This document shows, in pieces, positions 9,677-16,938 of a stretch of 64,000 bases of DNA; position 1 is the stretch's first letter, and each line of letters begins with the position of its first letter. The stretch covers positions 237,501-301,500 of the forward strand of contig NGFH01000009.1 in assembly GCA_002215675.1 (NCBI GenBank), written 5' to 3'. The notes below the pieces were generated by a model that was given only the letters and a program-made list of their open reading frames with translations, ran no database searches and had not been told where the DNA came from. The stretch comes from Bacteroidetes bacterium 2013_40CM_41_45. Lineage in GTDB: Bacteria > Bacteroidota > Bacteroidia > AKYH767-A > 2013-40CM-41-45. The position numbers were made by a program, and so were the translations under genes.

Positions 9677-12007
9677 ATGATTGCAGGATTACTTGTAAGA
9701 GGTTATAAGGTTTACAATAATGTTAAGTTCATTCCTTTTTTTGAACTTATACATGAAAATCTAAAATTATTTATTGGACCTAACGGAGTCGGAAAAAGCT
9801 CGATCCTTGAATCACTAGATATATTTTTCAATAATGCAAAATGGAAACAGCAAGTTGAGCGAACTGATGGATATGTAGCACCATTATTGTTAATAGATAG
9901 AAATAAAATTAATAAATTTTCTGAGACGTCTGTTGAGTACCTGCAAAAGATAAGCAACTTTCTTTGGAATGAAAATTACGAGGATGATAAATTGCACTAT
10001 AGTTATATATCTGACTTTTTTACTTTTCGAGATCGAATCAAACCTCTATATGAGAAAAGTCACTATTTAATTTTATTGGGAATAGCATCCAGTTCAATTC
10101 CATTTAAGAAGGACTTTTCTTTTGCTACGTTCGATTCCAAAATAAAAAGGCAAATTTTAGGTTTTCTGGTAGCAGATGATGAAGATGGAAGATTAAAACT
10201 TAAAGATCAGAATTCTTTAATAAAATTATTGAATGAAATCCAAGAGACTTTTACGTACATCTATATTCCTACTGAAACAAATATTACTGAATATCTGAGA
10301 TTAGAGTCAAACGACATGCAGAAATTGACAGATAAGAAAATTGTAGAAAACATTGATAATATTTTAAACTCAAAAATTATAAAGTCTGAAGTATCAGCCG
10401 GAGAAGTTACTTCACAGGAAACTCAAAACATTTTAGAATTAATTAATGAAAAACTTCAGCTTAATTTCAATGAAATTGAAAGTACAATACAAAAAATAGA
10501 TAGCCGCTACAGATTTCAGGAAGAGGGTAGTCCAAAGTTAACTGCGAAGGACATCAATCGGCAAATAATAAAGGCGTTTTATACAAAAAGAATTTTAAAA
10601 TTTGATTCAAAGCCAATTGAGAGTTTAAGTTCTGGTGAAAGAAAAAAAGCTCTGATAGACATTGCATATTCATTCTTGGGACAGGAAAAAAGGCAACAAG
10701 AGAAAGAAGTGATTCTTGCAATTGACGAACCAGAGGCATCATTGGACATGTCTATTCGATATGAGCAATTTGACAGAATTGAAAAATTGGCTAAAATATG
10801 TCAAGTCCTTGTTGCAACGCATTGGTATGGGTCGTTACCAATTTTACAAGATGGATTAATAAATCATATAGAGAAGGATGATAAAGGAATACCAAAAATT
10901 AGACTATACAAAGTACATAATTATTTTGAGGATCGAAAAGATGATCCTGATGATATTTATTTCAAAAGTTTTTCTGATCTTTCCTTATCAATATTAACAT
11001 CGTTAAAAAATAAGAATATCAATTGGATTATTGTTGAGGGGCCTGAAGACAAAAATTATTTAGACTATTATTTAAAAGATATGATTAAAGATTTAAGGAT
11101 ACTTCCTGTAGGAGGTTGCGGTAGCGTAGGGGTGCTATATCAACATTTGTTTATTTCAATATCGAGAAGGTCAGATTCTAGTTCCTTAAAAGGAAAAGTT
11201 TTCTGTTTGGTTGACACTGATTCGCAAATAATGGACATTGAAAAAAGCGATACTAAAAATGAGAAGTTGAGAATACGCAGATTCCACACCCAAATAGTTA
11301 ATAAGCATAAGGAAGTGCAGTTAGCCAAAATAAATGCACGTATTGTTAATCCCACGGAAATAGAAGATGTTCTTAATCCTCAGCAGTTTTATAATGCGCT
11401 TAAAACCTCGATCAGTAACTCAATCGATATGAAAGTAAGGGAAGCATTTGAATGTTTCACGTTCGATCCAAAGGAAACTTTAAGTTTTATTGGCGGAGAA
11501 AATTCCATTTTAGTTCCACAGCCCAAAGAAGGCAGAAACTCAAAGGAAGACAAACAAGTAATTATTGATTTCATTGATAAGAATAAACATTTAATTTCTG
11601 AAGAGTATTGCAAGCTTGAACAAGTTGAGGTTCCCCTTTGGGTAAGAGAAATTATCGGATATTTTGCTGGAGACATAAAAAATAATTCTGAATCAGATGA
11701 TAGAAAAATTATACGTCTTAGTAAGGTTGCTATAGAGTTAAATATTAGTACTGAAAGCATCATTGAATTTCTTAATGGTCATGGTTTTAGTATCGAACCA
11801 AATCCTAATATTAAGATGACAAAAGAAATGTATCGGTTACTGCTTCAGGAATTTAAACCCGAAGCATTGCATACCTTGAGTGAGGAGCAACAAATACTAG
11901 AAAACGTAGTTGAAAAAGAAGATAAAACTATTGTTTCTGATATGACAACTGATAAACAGCCCCAAGAATCGATAATACCCAATAGTGAAACCGCTTCTAT
12001 GTTGTAA
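9677..12007 (+). CDS. AAA/ABC-type ATPase fused to TOPRIM nuclease (OLD-like) with C-terminal IF-2N-like domain
   Basis: A 776-residue cytoplasmic protein. Residues about 1-430 are an SMC/ABC-like ATPase: Walker A GPNGVGKSS at 34-42, signature SLSSGE at 316-321, Walker B LAIDEP at 347-352 and switch histidine ATHW at 380-383. A TOPRIM domain follows, with IVEGPEDK (E454), LVDTD (D513, D515) and the TEIEDVL motif (E561, E563), the acidic set of OLD/DUF4435 nucleases. Residues about 677-728 resemble the first domain of Bacteroidota IF-2 (RLSKVAIELNIS, IIEFLNGHGF, EPNPNIKMT, LLLQEF). A disordered acidic tail ends the protein. The gene is visibly more AT-rich than its neighbours, which suggests transfer. 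A phage-defence role is inferred from OLD, Gabija and PARIS relatives; the exact family was not tested. Confidence 0.85.
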   Translation: MIAGLLVRGYKVYNNVKFIPFFELIHENLKLFIGPNGVGKSSILESLDIFFNNAKWKQQVERTDGYVAPLLLIDRNKINKFSETSVEYLQKISNFLWNENYEDDKLHYSYISDFFTFRDRIKPLYEKSHYLILLGIASSSIPFKKDFSFATFDSKIKRQILGFLVADDEDGRLKLKDQNSLIKLLNEIQETFTYIYIPTETNITEYLRLESNDMQKLTDKKIVENIDNILNSKIIKSEVSAGEVTSQETQNILELINEKLQLNFNEIESTIQKIDSRYRFQEEGSPKLTAKDINRQIIKAFYTKRILKFDSKPIESLSSGERKKALIDIAYSFLGQEKRQQEKEVILAIDEPEASLDMSIRYEQFDRIEKLAKICQVLVATHWYGSLPILQDGLINHIEKDDKGIPKIRLYKVHNYFEDRKDDPDDIYFKSFSDLSLSILTSLKNKNINWIIVEGPEDKNYLDYYLKDMIKDLRILPVGGCGSVGVLYQHLFISISRRSDSSSLKGKVFCLVDTDSQIMDIEKSDTKNEKLRIRRFHTQIVNKHKEVQLAKINARIVNPTEIEDVLNPQQFYNALKTSISNSIDMKVREAFECFTFDPKETLSFIGGENSILVPQPKEGRNSKEDKQVIIDFIDKNKHLISEEYCKLEQVEVPLWVREIIGYFAGDIKNNSESDDRKIIRLSKVAIELNISTESIIEFLNGHGFSIEPNPNIKMTKEMYRLLLQEFKPEALHTLSEEQQILENVVEKEDKTIVSDMTTDKQPQESIIPNSETASML

Positions 12008-12059
12008 TAAGAAAAAAAGCCCCAGGAAATCTCCCCGATACATTTTTCAAAAATTCCTG

Positions 12060-12130
12060 TTCTGCCAGGACTTCCCCTGCCGAAGACGGGCAGGCGTCTG
12101 AACAGACCTGACGACACATTAATGGCAGAA
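12060..12130. repeat. Branched inverted-repeat element after the nuclease gene
   Basis: An outer inverted repeat TTCTGCCA (12060-12067) and TGGCAGAA (12123-12130) encloses two inner palindromes: CCTGCC/GGCAGG (12076-12094) and GTCTGAACAGAC (12096-12107). As RNA it would form a multi-branched hairpin. There is no clear U tract, so it is not a textbook terminator. It lies between the ends of the convergent nuclease and cold-shock genes. Confidence 0.55.
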
Positions 12131-12170
12131 TTGCCCCTTAGCAGAAGCAACAGTAAAACTAAAGAGATAG

Positions 12171-12212
12171 CAAACTCTTCCCCGATAACTATCGGGGGGA
12201 AGAGCTTGTTTG
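12171..12212. terminator. Hairpin between convergent nuclease and cold-shock genes
   Basis: The arms CAAACTCTTC and GAAGAGCTTGTTTG surround the perfect core palindrome CCCGATAACTATCGGG (12181-12196), with a two-base bulge of G. It sits eight bases beyond the stop codon of the cold-shock gene and probably ends that transcript, although the U tract on the minus strand is weak. Confidence 0.5.
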
Positions 12213-12220
12213 AAAAGATA

Positions 12221-12418
12221 TTAAGTTCGCTTAACGTTTACAGCGTTCTTTCCCTTTTCAGAATCTTCAACATCGAAAGTTACTTTGTCCCCTTCCTGGA
12301 GCTCATCGAAACTTACACCGACTAATGAATTGCCGTGAAAGAATAAATCTTTTTCAATACCATCAGCTTTAATGAAGCCGAAACCTTTGGGTGTCTTTTT
12401 TTTAACAGTGCCATTCAT
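12221..12418 (-). CDS. Cold-shock protein (CspA family)
   Basis: A 65-residue single cold-shock domain, the full length of the family. RNP1 appears as KGFGFI and RNP2 as LFFHGN; the acidic loop DELQEGDKVTFDVEDSEKG and the ending AVNVKR are also typical. It binds single-stranded nucleic acid and acts as an RNA chaperone in the cytoplasm. It stands alone, with an AT-rich upstream region and hairpins on both sides. Whether it is cold-induced cannot be read from the sequence. Confidence 0.93.
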   Translation of the reverse strand: MNGTVKKKTPKGFGFIKADGIEKDLFFHGNSLVGVSFDELQEGDKVTFDVEDSEKGKNAVNVKRT

Positions 12419-12475
12419 AATTTTATTTTTATTTGTTTAGGATGGTAAAGATATAGATATTTTTTTCCTGTGCTG

Positions 12476-12489
12476 TCCGTCCTGACGGA
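12476..12489. repeat. Short palindrome TCCGTC-CT-GACGGA
   Basis: A perfect 6-bp-arm palindrome upstream of the cold-shock gene. A close relative with the same arms (TCCGTCAGCTGACGGA) occurs at 34431-34446. Both lie in intergenic DNA, suggesting a dispersed palindromic element. Confidence 0.5.
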
Positions 12490-12509
12490 TAGAATTAAAC
12501 AAACAAAAG

Positions 12510-12533
12510 ATGCCCCGAGTTTCCCCGGGGCAT
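12510..12533 (-). terminator. Strong GC hairpin with downstream U-rich tract (minus strand)
   Basis: Perfect arms ATGCCCCG (12510-12517) and CGGGGCAT (12526-12533) with an 8-base loop. On the minus strand the hairpin is followed by CTTTTGTTTGTTT, as in an intrinsic terminator. No minus-strand gene is visible directly upstream, because the tRNA has its own terminator at 12848-12889. It may end an unrecognised transcript or be a repeat. Confidence 0.45.
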
Positions 12534-12559
12534 ATCAAAGCAGAACACCTTTTAAAAAA

Positions 12560-12639
12560 GTATTGCCGAAAGCAGAATAGTTTCACCACCAAACATGAAA
12601 TCCCGTCAAGCGAGCGGGAGAACCCCGCTTTGGCAATAC
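12560..12639. repeat. Long-arm inverted repeat with inner palindrome
   Basis: GTATTGCCGAAAGC (12560-12573) is mirrored by GCTTTGGCAATAC (12627-12639) with one unpaired base. The 53-base interior contains TCCCG/CGGGA (12601-12619). No gene is visible in 12419-12905, and this element is its most structured part. The layout (outer arms, inner short palindrome) resembles the element at 12060-12130. Confidence 0.5.
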
Positions 12640-12847
12640 GAAGTTTTAATCCAACGCTCAAAAAAAGAGGATTTAAATTGTATAAAAAACTCTTTTAGAC
12701 GAACGGCATAATATGCTTGACGACCTGTAAAAAATCATGTATGATACCGGGTAATCAAAGTTTTTTAATCACCGGTAGGCTGAATTTGACTGGTCTCAAC
12801 CATAAGCCTCACAGTTTTCTTTGGCGCTCTCCGAACCTATGTTGTAC

Positions 12848-12889
12848 CCAAAAAACGAAAACCCTTGTAAGTTATTCACTTGCAAGGGC
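12848..12889 (-). terminator. Intrinsic terminator of tRNA-Asp
   Basis: The arms CCCTTGTAAGT and ACTTGCAAGGG form an 11-bp stem with one mismatch and a 5-base loop (12862-12888). On the minus strand it is followed by TTTTCGTTTTTT. It begins 17 bases beyond the tRNA 3' end and fits a Rho-independent terminator. Confidence 0.75.
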
Positions 12890-12905
12890 TTTAGATTTCT
12901 CTTTG

Positions 12906-12979
12906 CGGTCTGGACGGGATTCGAACCCGCGACCCCATGCGTGACAGGCATGTATTCTAACCAGCTGAACTACCAGACC
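12906..12979 (-). tRNA. tRNA-Asp (GTC anticodon)
   Basis: A 74-base cloverleaf without encoded CCA. The acceptor arm is GGTCTGG/CCAGACC with discriminator G. The D arm (GTTCAGCTGGTTAGAAT), the anticodon stem-loop ATGCCTGTCACGCAT with GTC in the loop, and the T arm GCGGGTTCGAATCCCGT are all intact. G73 and the GTC anticodon are aspartate identity elements. It is a single tRNA gene with its own terminator downstream. Confidence 0.95.
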
Positions 12980-13041
12980 TTTTTTATAACCGGAGCGCAA
13001 AAGTAATTTTTTTTATCACTGGGGCAATTTTTACAAATGGT

Positions 13042-14847
13042 CTATTCTAATATTTCCTCTTCCGCCATTTGTTTTTCGTAAAGCTGCCTGTAGAGGGATT
13101 GCGTTTGCATCAGTTGGTTGTGCGTTCCACGTTCTGCTATCGTTCCGTTACCGAGAACAATAATTTCATCGGCATTCTTAACAGACGAAACCCTGTGACT
13201 GATAATAACAGTCGATTTACCTTTCATTATTCTTTTTAAGTTATTCAGAATTTTTTCCTCTGTTTGAGTATCAACAGCAGAAAGGCAGTCATCAAAAATA
13301 AGGATAGACGGATTTCGTATGATGGCGCGCGCAATTGATACACGTTGTTTCTGCCCGCCCGAAAGTGTAATGCCACGTTCGCCGAGCATGGTATCGAATT
13401 TTTTCGGGAAATTATTTATGTCATCAAGTATAACTGCGTCTGCCGCTGCATCTTCAACCTGTTTTTTATATTCATTACCCGATGCCCCTTTTTCGTAATG
13501 GTGCAATCCGAAAGAAATGTTATTTGCAACGGTGTCTGAAAAAAGGAATACATCCTGAGGCACATAACCAACCTGGTTACGGAGCGATGATAAATCCAGC
13601 CTGCTGATTTCAGCATCATCGAAAAGAATTTTTCCTGACGTAACGTCAAACATTCTCACCAACAGATTGGCAACGGTTGTTTTTCCCGAGCCCGTCCTGC
13701 CGAGGATAGCAAGGGATTTTCCCTTCTCAACAGTAAAAGAAACATTTTTCAGCGCCTTGATATTTGTATCGGGATATGTAAAAGAAACATTGCGGAATTC
13801 AATTTTACCTTCGGGAGCATTTTGGTTTTGTCCTGAAATAATTTCCGGTGTGATGGTGAGAAATTCGTTAATGCGCTGCTGCGAGGCAGCCGCGCGCTGA
13901 ACAATAGACGTAACCCACCCGAGCGATGCCACCGGCCATGTAAGCATATTTACATAAATGATAAATTCGGCAATAACACCCGGGCTTATTTTTCCGGCCA
14001 TAACTTCTCTGCCTCCGACATAAACTACAATCAGGGTGCTTGCACCTACCAGCAGAAGAACCAACGGATAAAAGAGTGCTGTAACTTTTGCAAGCTGCAT
14101 AGAGGTATCTTTATACTTGTCGCTTAGCGTTGAGAATGTTTCAGAGAAATTTTTCTCGCGTACAAATGATTTCAACACACGGATTCCTGAAATAGTTTCC
14201 TGCACAAACGTTGACAATCCCGATTGCTCTTCCTGGACCTGTTCACTTCGGCGGTTCATAATTTCACTCACGAAATAGATGGAGATAGTGAGTATTGGCA
14301 AGGGCAGCAGCACATAAAGTGTAAGTTTTGGACTTACACTTAACATACTGATAGTTACAAGGATAACAAGAATAGCAATATTGATGGTATACATCACTGC
14401 AGGGCCCAGATACATACGTACGCGACTAACATCCTCGCTGATGCGGTTCATTAAGTCGCCCGTATTATTTCTTCTGTAAAATGAAAGAGAAAGAAACTGG
14501 TAGTGAGCAAAAATTTCATTCTTCAAATCGTACTCAATCAGGCGCGACATCACGATAAGTGTTTGCCTCATAAAAAACATAAACACACCTTTAAGAACCG
14601 TAAGACCCAGTATGAGCAGTGCAAACATGAGCGAGTTATAGGTTATCGTTTGAATAACCTGCATCGAAACAGGCCCTCCGGTTGCTTTTGTGGATGCAAT
14701 TGTATTCACCACCATGTCCAATACCTGGCGAACCACTTGTGCAGGGTAAATCGCAAAAATATTGGAGACGGTAACGAACAATACGCCCAAAAGAAGACGA
14801 GACTTGTACTTCCAGAAATATTTATTGAGAAATTTTAAAGCGTGCAT
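13042..14847 (-). CDS. ABC exporter, fused permease and ATPase (MsbA/MdlB-like)
   Basis: A 601-residue half-transporter. Six membrane helices occupy about residues 15-310. The ATPase domain follows, with Walker A ILGRTGSGKTT near residue 385, the signature TLSGGQKQRVSIARA, Walker B ILIFDDCLSAVD and switch histidine VIISHR. It works as a homodimer or with a partner and exports lipid or drug-like substrates; the substrate cannot be read from the sequence. The gene is divergent from nusB across a 254-base region. Confidence 0.92.
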   Translation of the reverse strand: MHALKFLNKYFWKYKSRLLLGVLFVTVSNIFAIYPAQVVRQVLDMVVNTIASTKATGGPVSMQVIQTITYNSLMFALLILGLTVLKGVFMFFMRQTLIVMSRLIEYDLKNEIFAHYQFLSLSFYRRNNTGDLMNRISEDVSRVRMYLGPAVMYTINIAILVILVTISMLSVSPKLTLYVLLPLPILTISIYFVSEIMNRRSEQVQEEQSGLSTFVQETISGIRVLKSFVREKNFSETFSTLSDKYKDTSMQLAKVTALFYPLVLLLVGASTLIVVYVGGREVMAGKISPGVIAEFIIYVNMLTWPVASLGWVTSIVQRAAASQQRINEFLTITPEIISGQNQNAPEGKIEFRNVSFTYPDTNIKALKNVSFTVEKGKSLAILGRTGSGKTTVANLLVRMFDVTSGKILFDDAEISRLDLSSLRNQVGYVPQDVFLFSDTVANNISFGLHHYEKGASGNEYKKQVEDAAADAVILDDINNFPKKFDTMLGERGITLSGGQKQRVSIARAIIRNPSILIFDDCLSAVDTQTEEKILNNLKRIMKGKSTVIISHRVSSVKNADEIIVLGNGTIAERGTHNQLMQTQSLYRQLYEKQMAEEEILE

Positions 14848-14873
14848 GTGGTGTTATCGTAGAATAAAAGGCA

Positions 14874-14904
14874 TTTGCCCCGCTGCAAAAATAACATACC
14901 TTTG
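14874..14904 (+). promoter_or_regulatory. Consensus Bacteroidota promoter for the nusB operon
   Basis: TTTG at 14874-14877, exactly 19 bases of spacer, and TACCTTTG at 14897-14904 match the sigma-ABfr consensus perfectly. The nusB ATG is at 15102, so the leader would be almost 200 bases long and contains a long inverted repeat. Confidence 0.7.
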
Positions 14905-15015
14905 CCGCTAACAGAATTTACAGGGAAAAAATCATTGTTTGAGTCGAAAAATTCCCTGAAATTATTTCAGTTTAAAACGAAAAGACAGAAGAATCAACGC
15001 TCAATTTAAGAGTAA

Positions 15016-15095
15016 AGTTAATTAAGGTGACTAAGTTAAATAAGTAAAACACAGTACTCCCAATCAACCCATTAACTTAATTGACTTAATCAACT
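15016..15095 (+). repeat. Inverted repeat in the nusB leader
   Basis: The 24-base arms at 15016-15039 (AGTTAATTAAGG...) and 15072-15095 (...GACTTAATCAACT) are complementary at most positions. The 3' arm ends six bases before the nusB ATG, so the folded leader would bring the start codon next to a stem. The arms are AT-rich and built from TTAA/AAGTTAA words, so they could also be filler repeats. Confidence 0.45.
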
Positions 15096-15101
15096 ATACC
15101 T

Positions 15102-16034
15102 ATGCTTAACAGGCGTCATTTGCGAATAAAAGTTCTCCAGGAGCTTTATGCTTTTTATCAGTCGGGTAATAGTGACCTTGCCGCAGCCGAAAAAAATTTA
15201 TTCCACAACCTCGATAAGATTTATGAGCTATATATATTTATGCTCCTTTTCGTTTCTGAATTGTGTGAGTTTGAAAAATCATTTATTGAAGAACGAGTTC
15301 AGAAAAAATATTATGGAAAGCAAGGCGAAAAACCCGAAGATGTTTTTTCGAGGCTTCGTTTTTGCGGTCTGTTGACAAACGACAGGAAATTTGCAGCGGA
15401 GGTAAAGCGCCTCAAAGTTAGCTGGCAGACGGAGCACCAATGGATACAGAATATTTATGCACGTTTGTTGAAGACACCTGAATTTGAAAAGGCGGCAAAA
15501 ACCAAGACGGATGAATTTGCTTTTCTCTCGTGGTTTCTTGAAAAAATGATTGCCAGCCAGGAAGATTTCAGGAATATGATAGAAGAAAAAAACATTCATT
15601 GGGACGAGGAATTTGATTTTCTCTGTCACATGCTGGAAAAGACCATTAAGGATTCACTGCACGCGGGGGCACTTAAATTAATGCGCTTGTTCAGAGACGA
15701 AAAAGATGACAAAGACTTTGTGCGGGATTTATTTCTGAAAACTATTTTGCACAGTGAGGAATACCAGGCAATGATTGCGGCAAGAACCCAGCATTGGGAA
15801 GTGGATCGCATTGCACTAATGGATAACCTGCTCATGAAAATGGCGCTGGCTGAGATAAGCCACTTTCCCACGATACCGGTTAAAGTGAGCATTAATGAGT
15901 ACATTGATATTTCGAAAGATTACAGTACGCCCAAGAGCAGGGAATTTATAAACGGAATCATAGATAAGCTTGCTATCGGTTTGCGCAACGAAGGAAAAAT
16001 TGTAAAAACCGGAAGAGGATTAATTGAACAATAA
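15102..16034 (+). CDS. nusB: Transcription antitermination factor NusB (long form)
   Basis: A 310-residue protein. The start MLNRRHLRIKVLQELYAFYQ is the arginine-rich NusB N-terminus that binds boxA RNA. The C-terminal NusB fold covers about 200-305 (IALMDNLLMKMALAEI, then IPVKVSINEYIDISK and KSREFINGIIDKLA). The insert of about 150 residues between the halves is normal for Bacteroidota NusB. With NusE it supports antitermination in rRNA operons. It heads the operon with the DUF1573 lipoprotein gene, yajC, ybbR and coaE, a gene order that recurs in this phylum. Confidence 0.93.
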   Translation: MLNRRHLRIKVLQELYAFYQSGNSDLAAAEKNLFHNLDKIYELYIFMLLFVSELCEFEKSFIEERVQKKYYGKQGEKPEDVFSRLRFCGLLTNDRKFAAEVKRLKVSWQTEHQWIQNIYARLLKTPEFEKAAKTKTDEFAFLSWFLEKMIASQEDFRNMIEEKNIHWDEEFDFLCHMLEKTIKDSLHAGALKLMRLFRDEKDDKDFVRDLFLKTILHSEEYQAMIAARTQHWEVDRIALMDNLLMKMALAEISHFPTIPVKVSINEYIDISKDYSTPKSREFINGIIDKLAIGLRNEGKIVKTGRGLIEQ

Positions 16035-16047
16035 CGTATAAAGCAAT

Positions 16048-16530
16048 ATGAAAATCTTTGCTACATATCTTATAGCATTAATTTTTGTTTTCTCTTTTTC
16101 TGCATGCAGCCGGAAAGAAAATAAATCACCGCTTATCCCCGATAATGCCTTAAGCCCGGACTTGGTAAAAAATCCTGCAACCGGTTCAGAAAATAAATCG
16201 GATGTCAAGGTTCCTGTTTTCAGTTTCAAAAAAGAAATTTATGATTTCGGCATGGTAACTGAAGGCCAAAAGGTCGCCTATTCTTTTTCATTCGTCAATA
16301 CCGGAAATGCTGATCTGGTTATAGATAACGCCAAGGCATCGTGCGGATGCACAGTTCCCGAATTTTCCAAGGCGCCGGTTCCTCCCGGAAAAAGTGGTGT
16401 CATCAATGTAGTTTTTAACACCGAAGGGAAAGATGGATACCAGAGAAAAGAAGTGTTTGTAACAGCAAATACAATTCCTAATTCAAAAAAACTTATTCTT
16501 ACCGGCACGGTTTTAAAAAAGAAAAATTAA
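16048..16530 (+). CDS. DUF1573 domain lipoprotein
   Basis: A 160-residue lipoprotein. Its signal peptide ends in the lipobox FSFSAC with Cys20. The DUF1573 domain covers about 55-155: FGMVTEGQKVAYSFSFVNTGN, the conserved ASCGCTVP motif and VPPGKSG, an immunoglobulin-like fold. Its function is not established. It is commonly encoded between nusB and yajC in Bacteroidota, as here (13 bases after nusB, 31 before yajC). Confidence 0.88.
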   Translation: MKIFATYLIALIFVFSFSACSRKENKSPLIPDNALSPDLVKNPATGSENKSDVKVPVFSFKKEIYDFGMVTEGQKVAYSFSFVNTGNADLVIDNAKASCGCTVPEFSKAPVPPGKSGVINVVFNTEGKDGYQRKEVFVTANTIPNSKKLILTGTVLKKKN

Positions 16531-16561
16531 TTTCATTCAATCAAACCCTAAATTAAATCAG

Positions 16562-16879
16562 ATGACTCTACTTAATATTTTACTTCAGCAGCAACCGGGC
16601 GGAGGAGGAATGCAGACGCTTATTTTTTTCCTCCTCATCATTATAGTATTTTATTTTTTTATGATTCGCCCCCAGATGCGCAAGGCGAAACTGGAACGCA
16701 CTTTCCGCGAAAAAGTCCAGAAGGGTGATAAGATTGTTACCATTGGAGGAATACACGGAAAAATTGTTGACGTGGATACAACAACATTTCTTATAGAAGT
16801 AGATAATAACGTAAAGCTTCGAGTTGAAAAAAGTGCAATAGCCGTGGACGCGACTAAAACGCTGAGCGGCCAGAAATAA
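16562..16879 (+). CDS. yajC: Preprotein translocase accessory subunit YajC
   Basis: A 105-residue protein with the YajC layout: one membrane helix at about 18-37 (TLIFFLLIIIVFYFFMI), directly followed by RPQMRKAK, then a small cytoplasmic domain with GDKIVTIGGIHGKIVDVD. It associates with SecDF and the SecYEG translocon at the inner membrane. Position in the nusB operon is as in related genomes. Confidence 0.94.
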   Translation: MTLLNILLQQQPGGGGMQTLIFFLLIIIVFYFFMIRPQMRKAKLERTFREKVQKGDKIVTIGGIHGKIVDVDTTTFLIEVDNNVKLRVEKSAIAVDATKTLSGQK

Positions 16880-16938
16880 TTAAAGCCCGTTTCTCTGCGT
16901 TATTTTCCGGCATTGAATTTTTGGAGAGATACCCTGGT

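Noticed and set aside
12041-12905. A CRISPR array among the repeats near the cold-shock gene
   Set aside because: The repeats are inverted and unique in spacing; there are no regularly spaced direct repeats with spacers and no cas genes.
12862-12979. An integration site at tRNA-Asp for the ATPase-TOPRIM region
   Set aside because: No integrase gene and no second copy of the tRNA 3' end was seen between 9200 and 12905, and the cold-shock gene lies in between.
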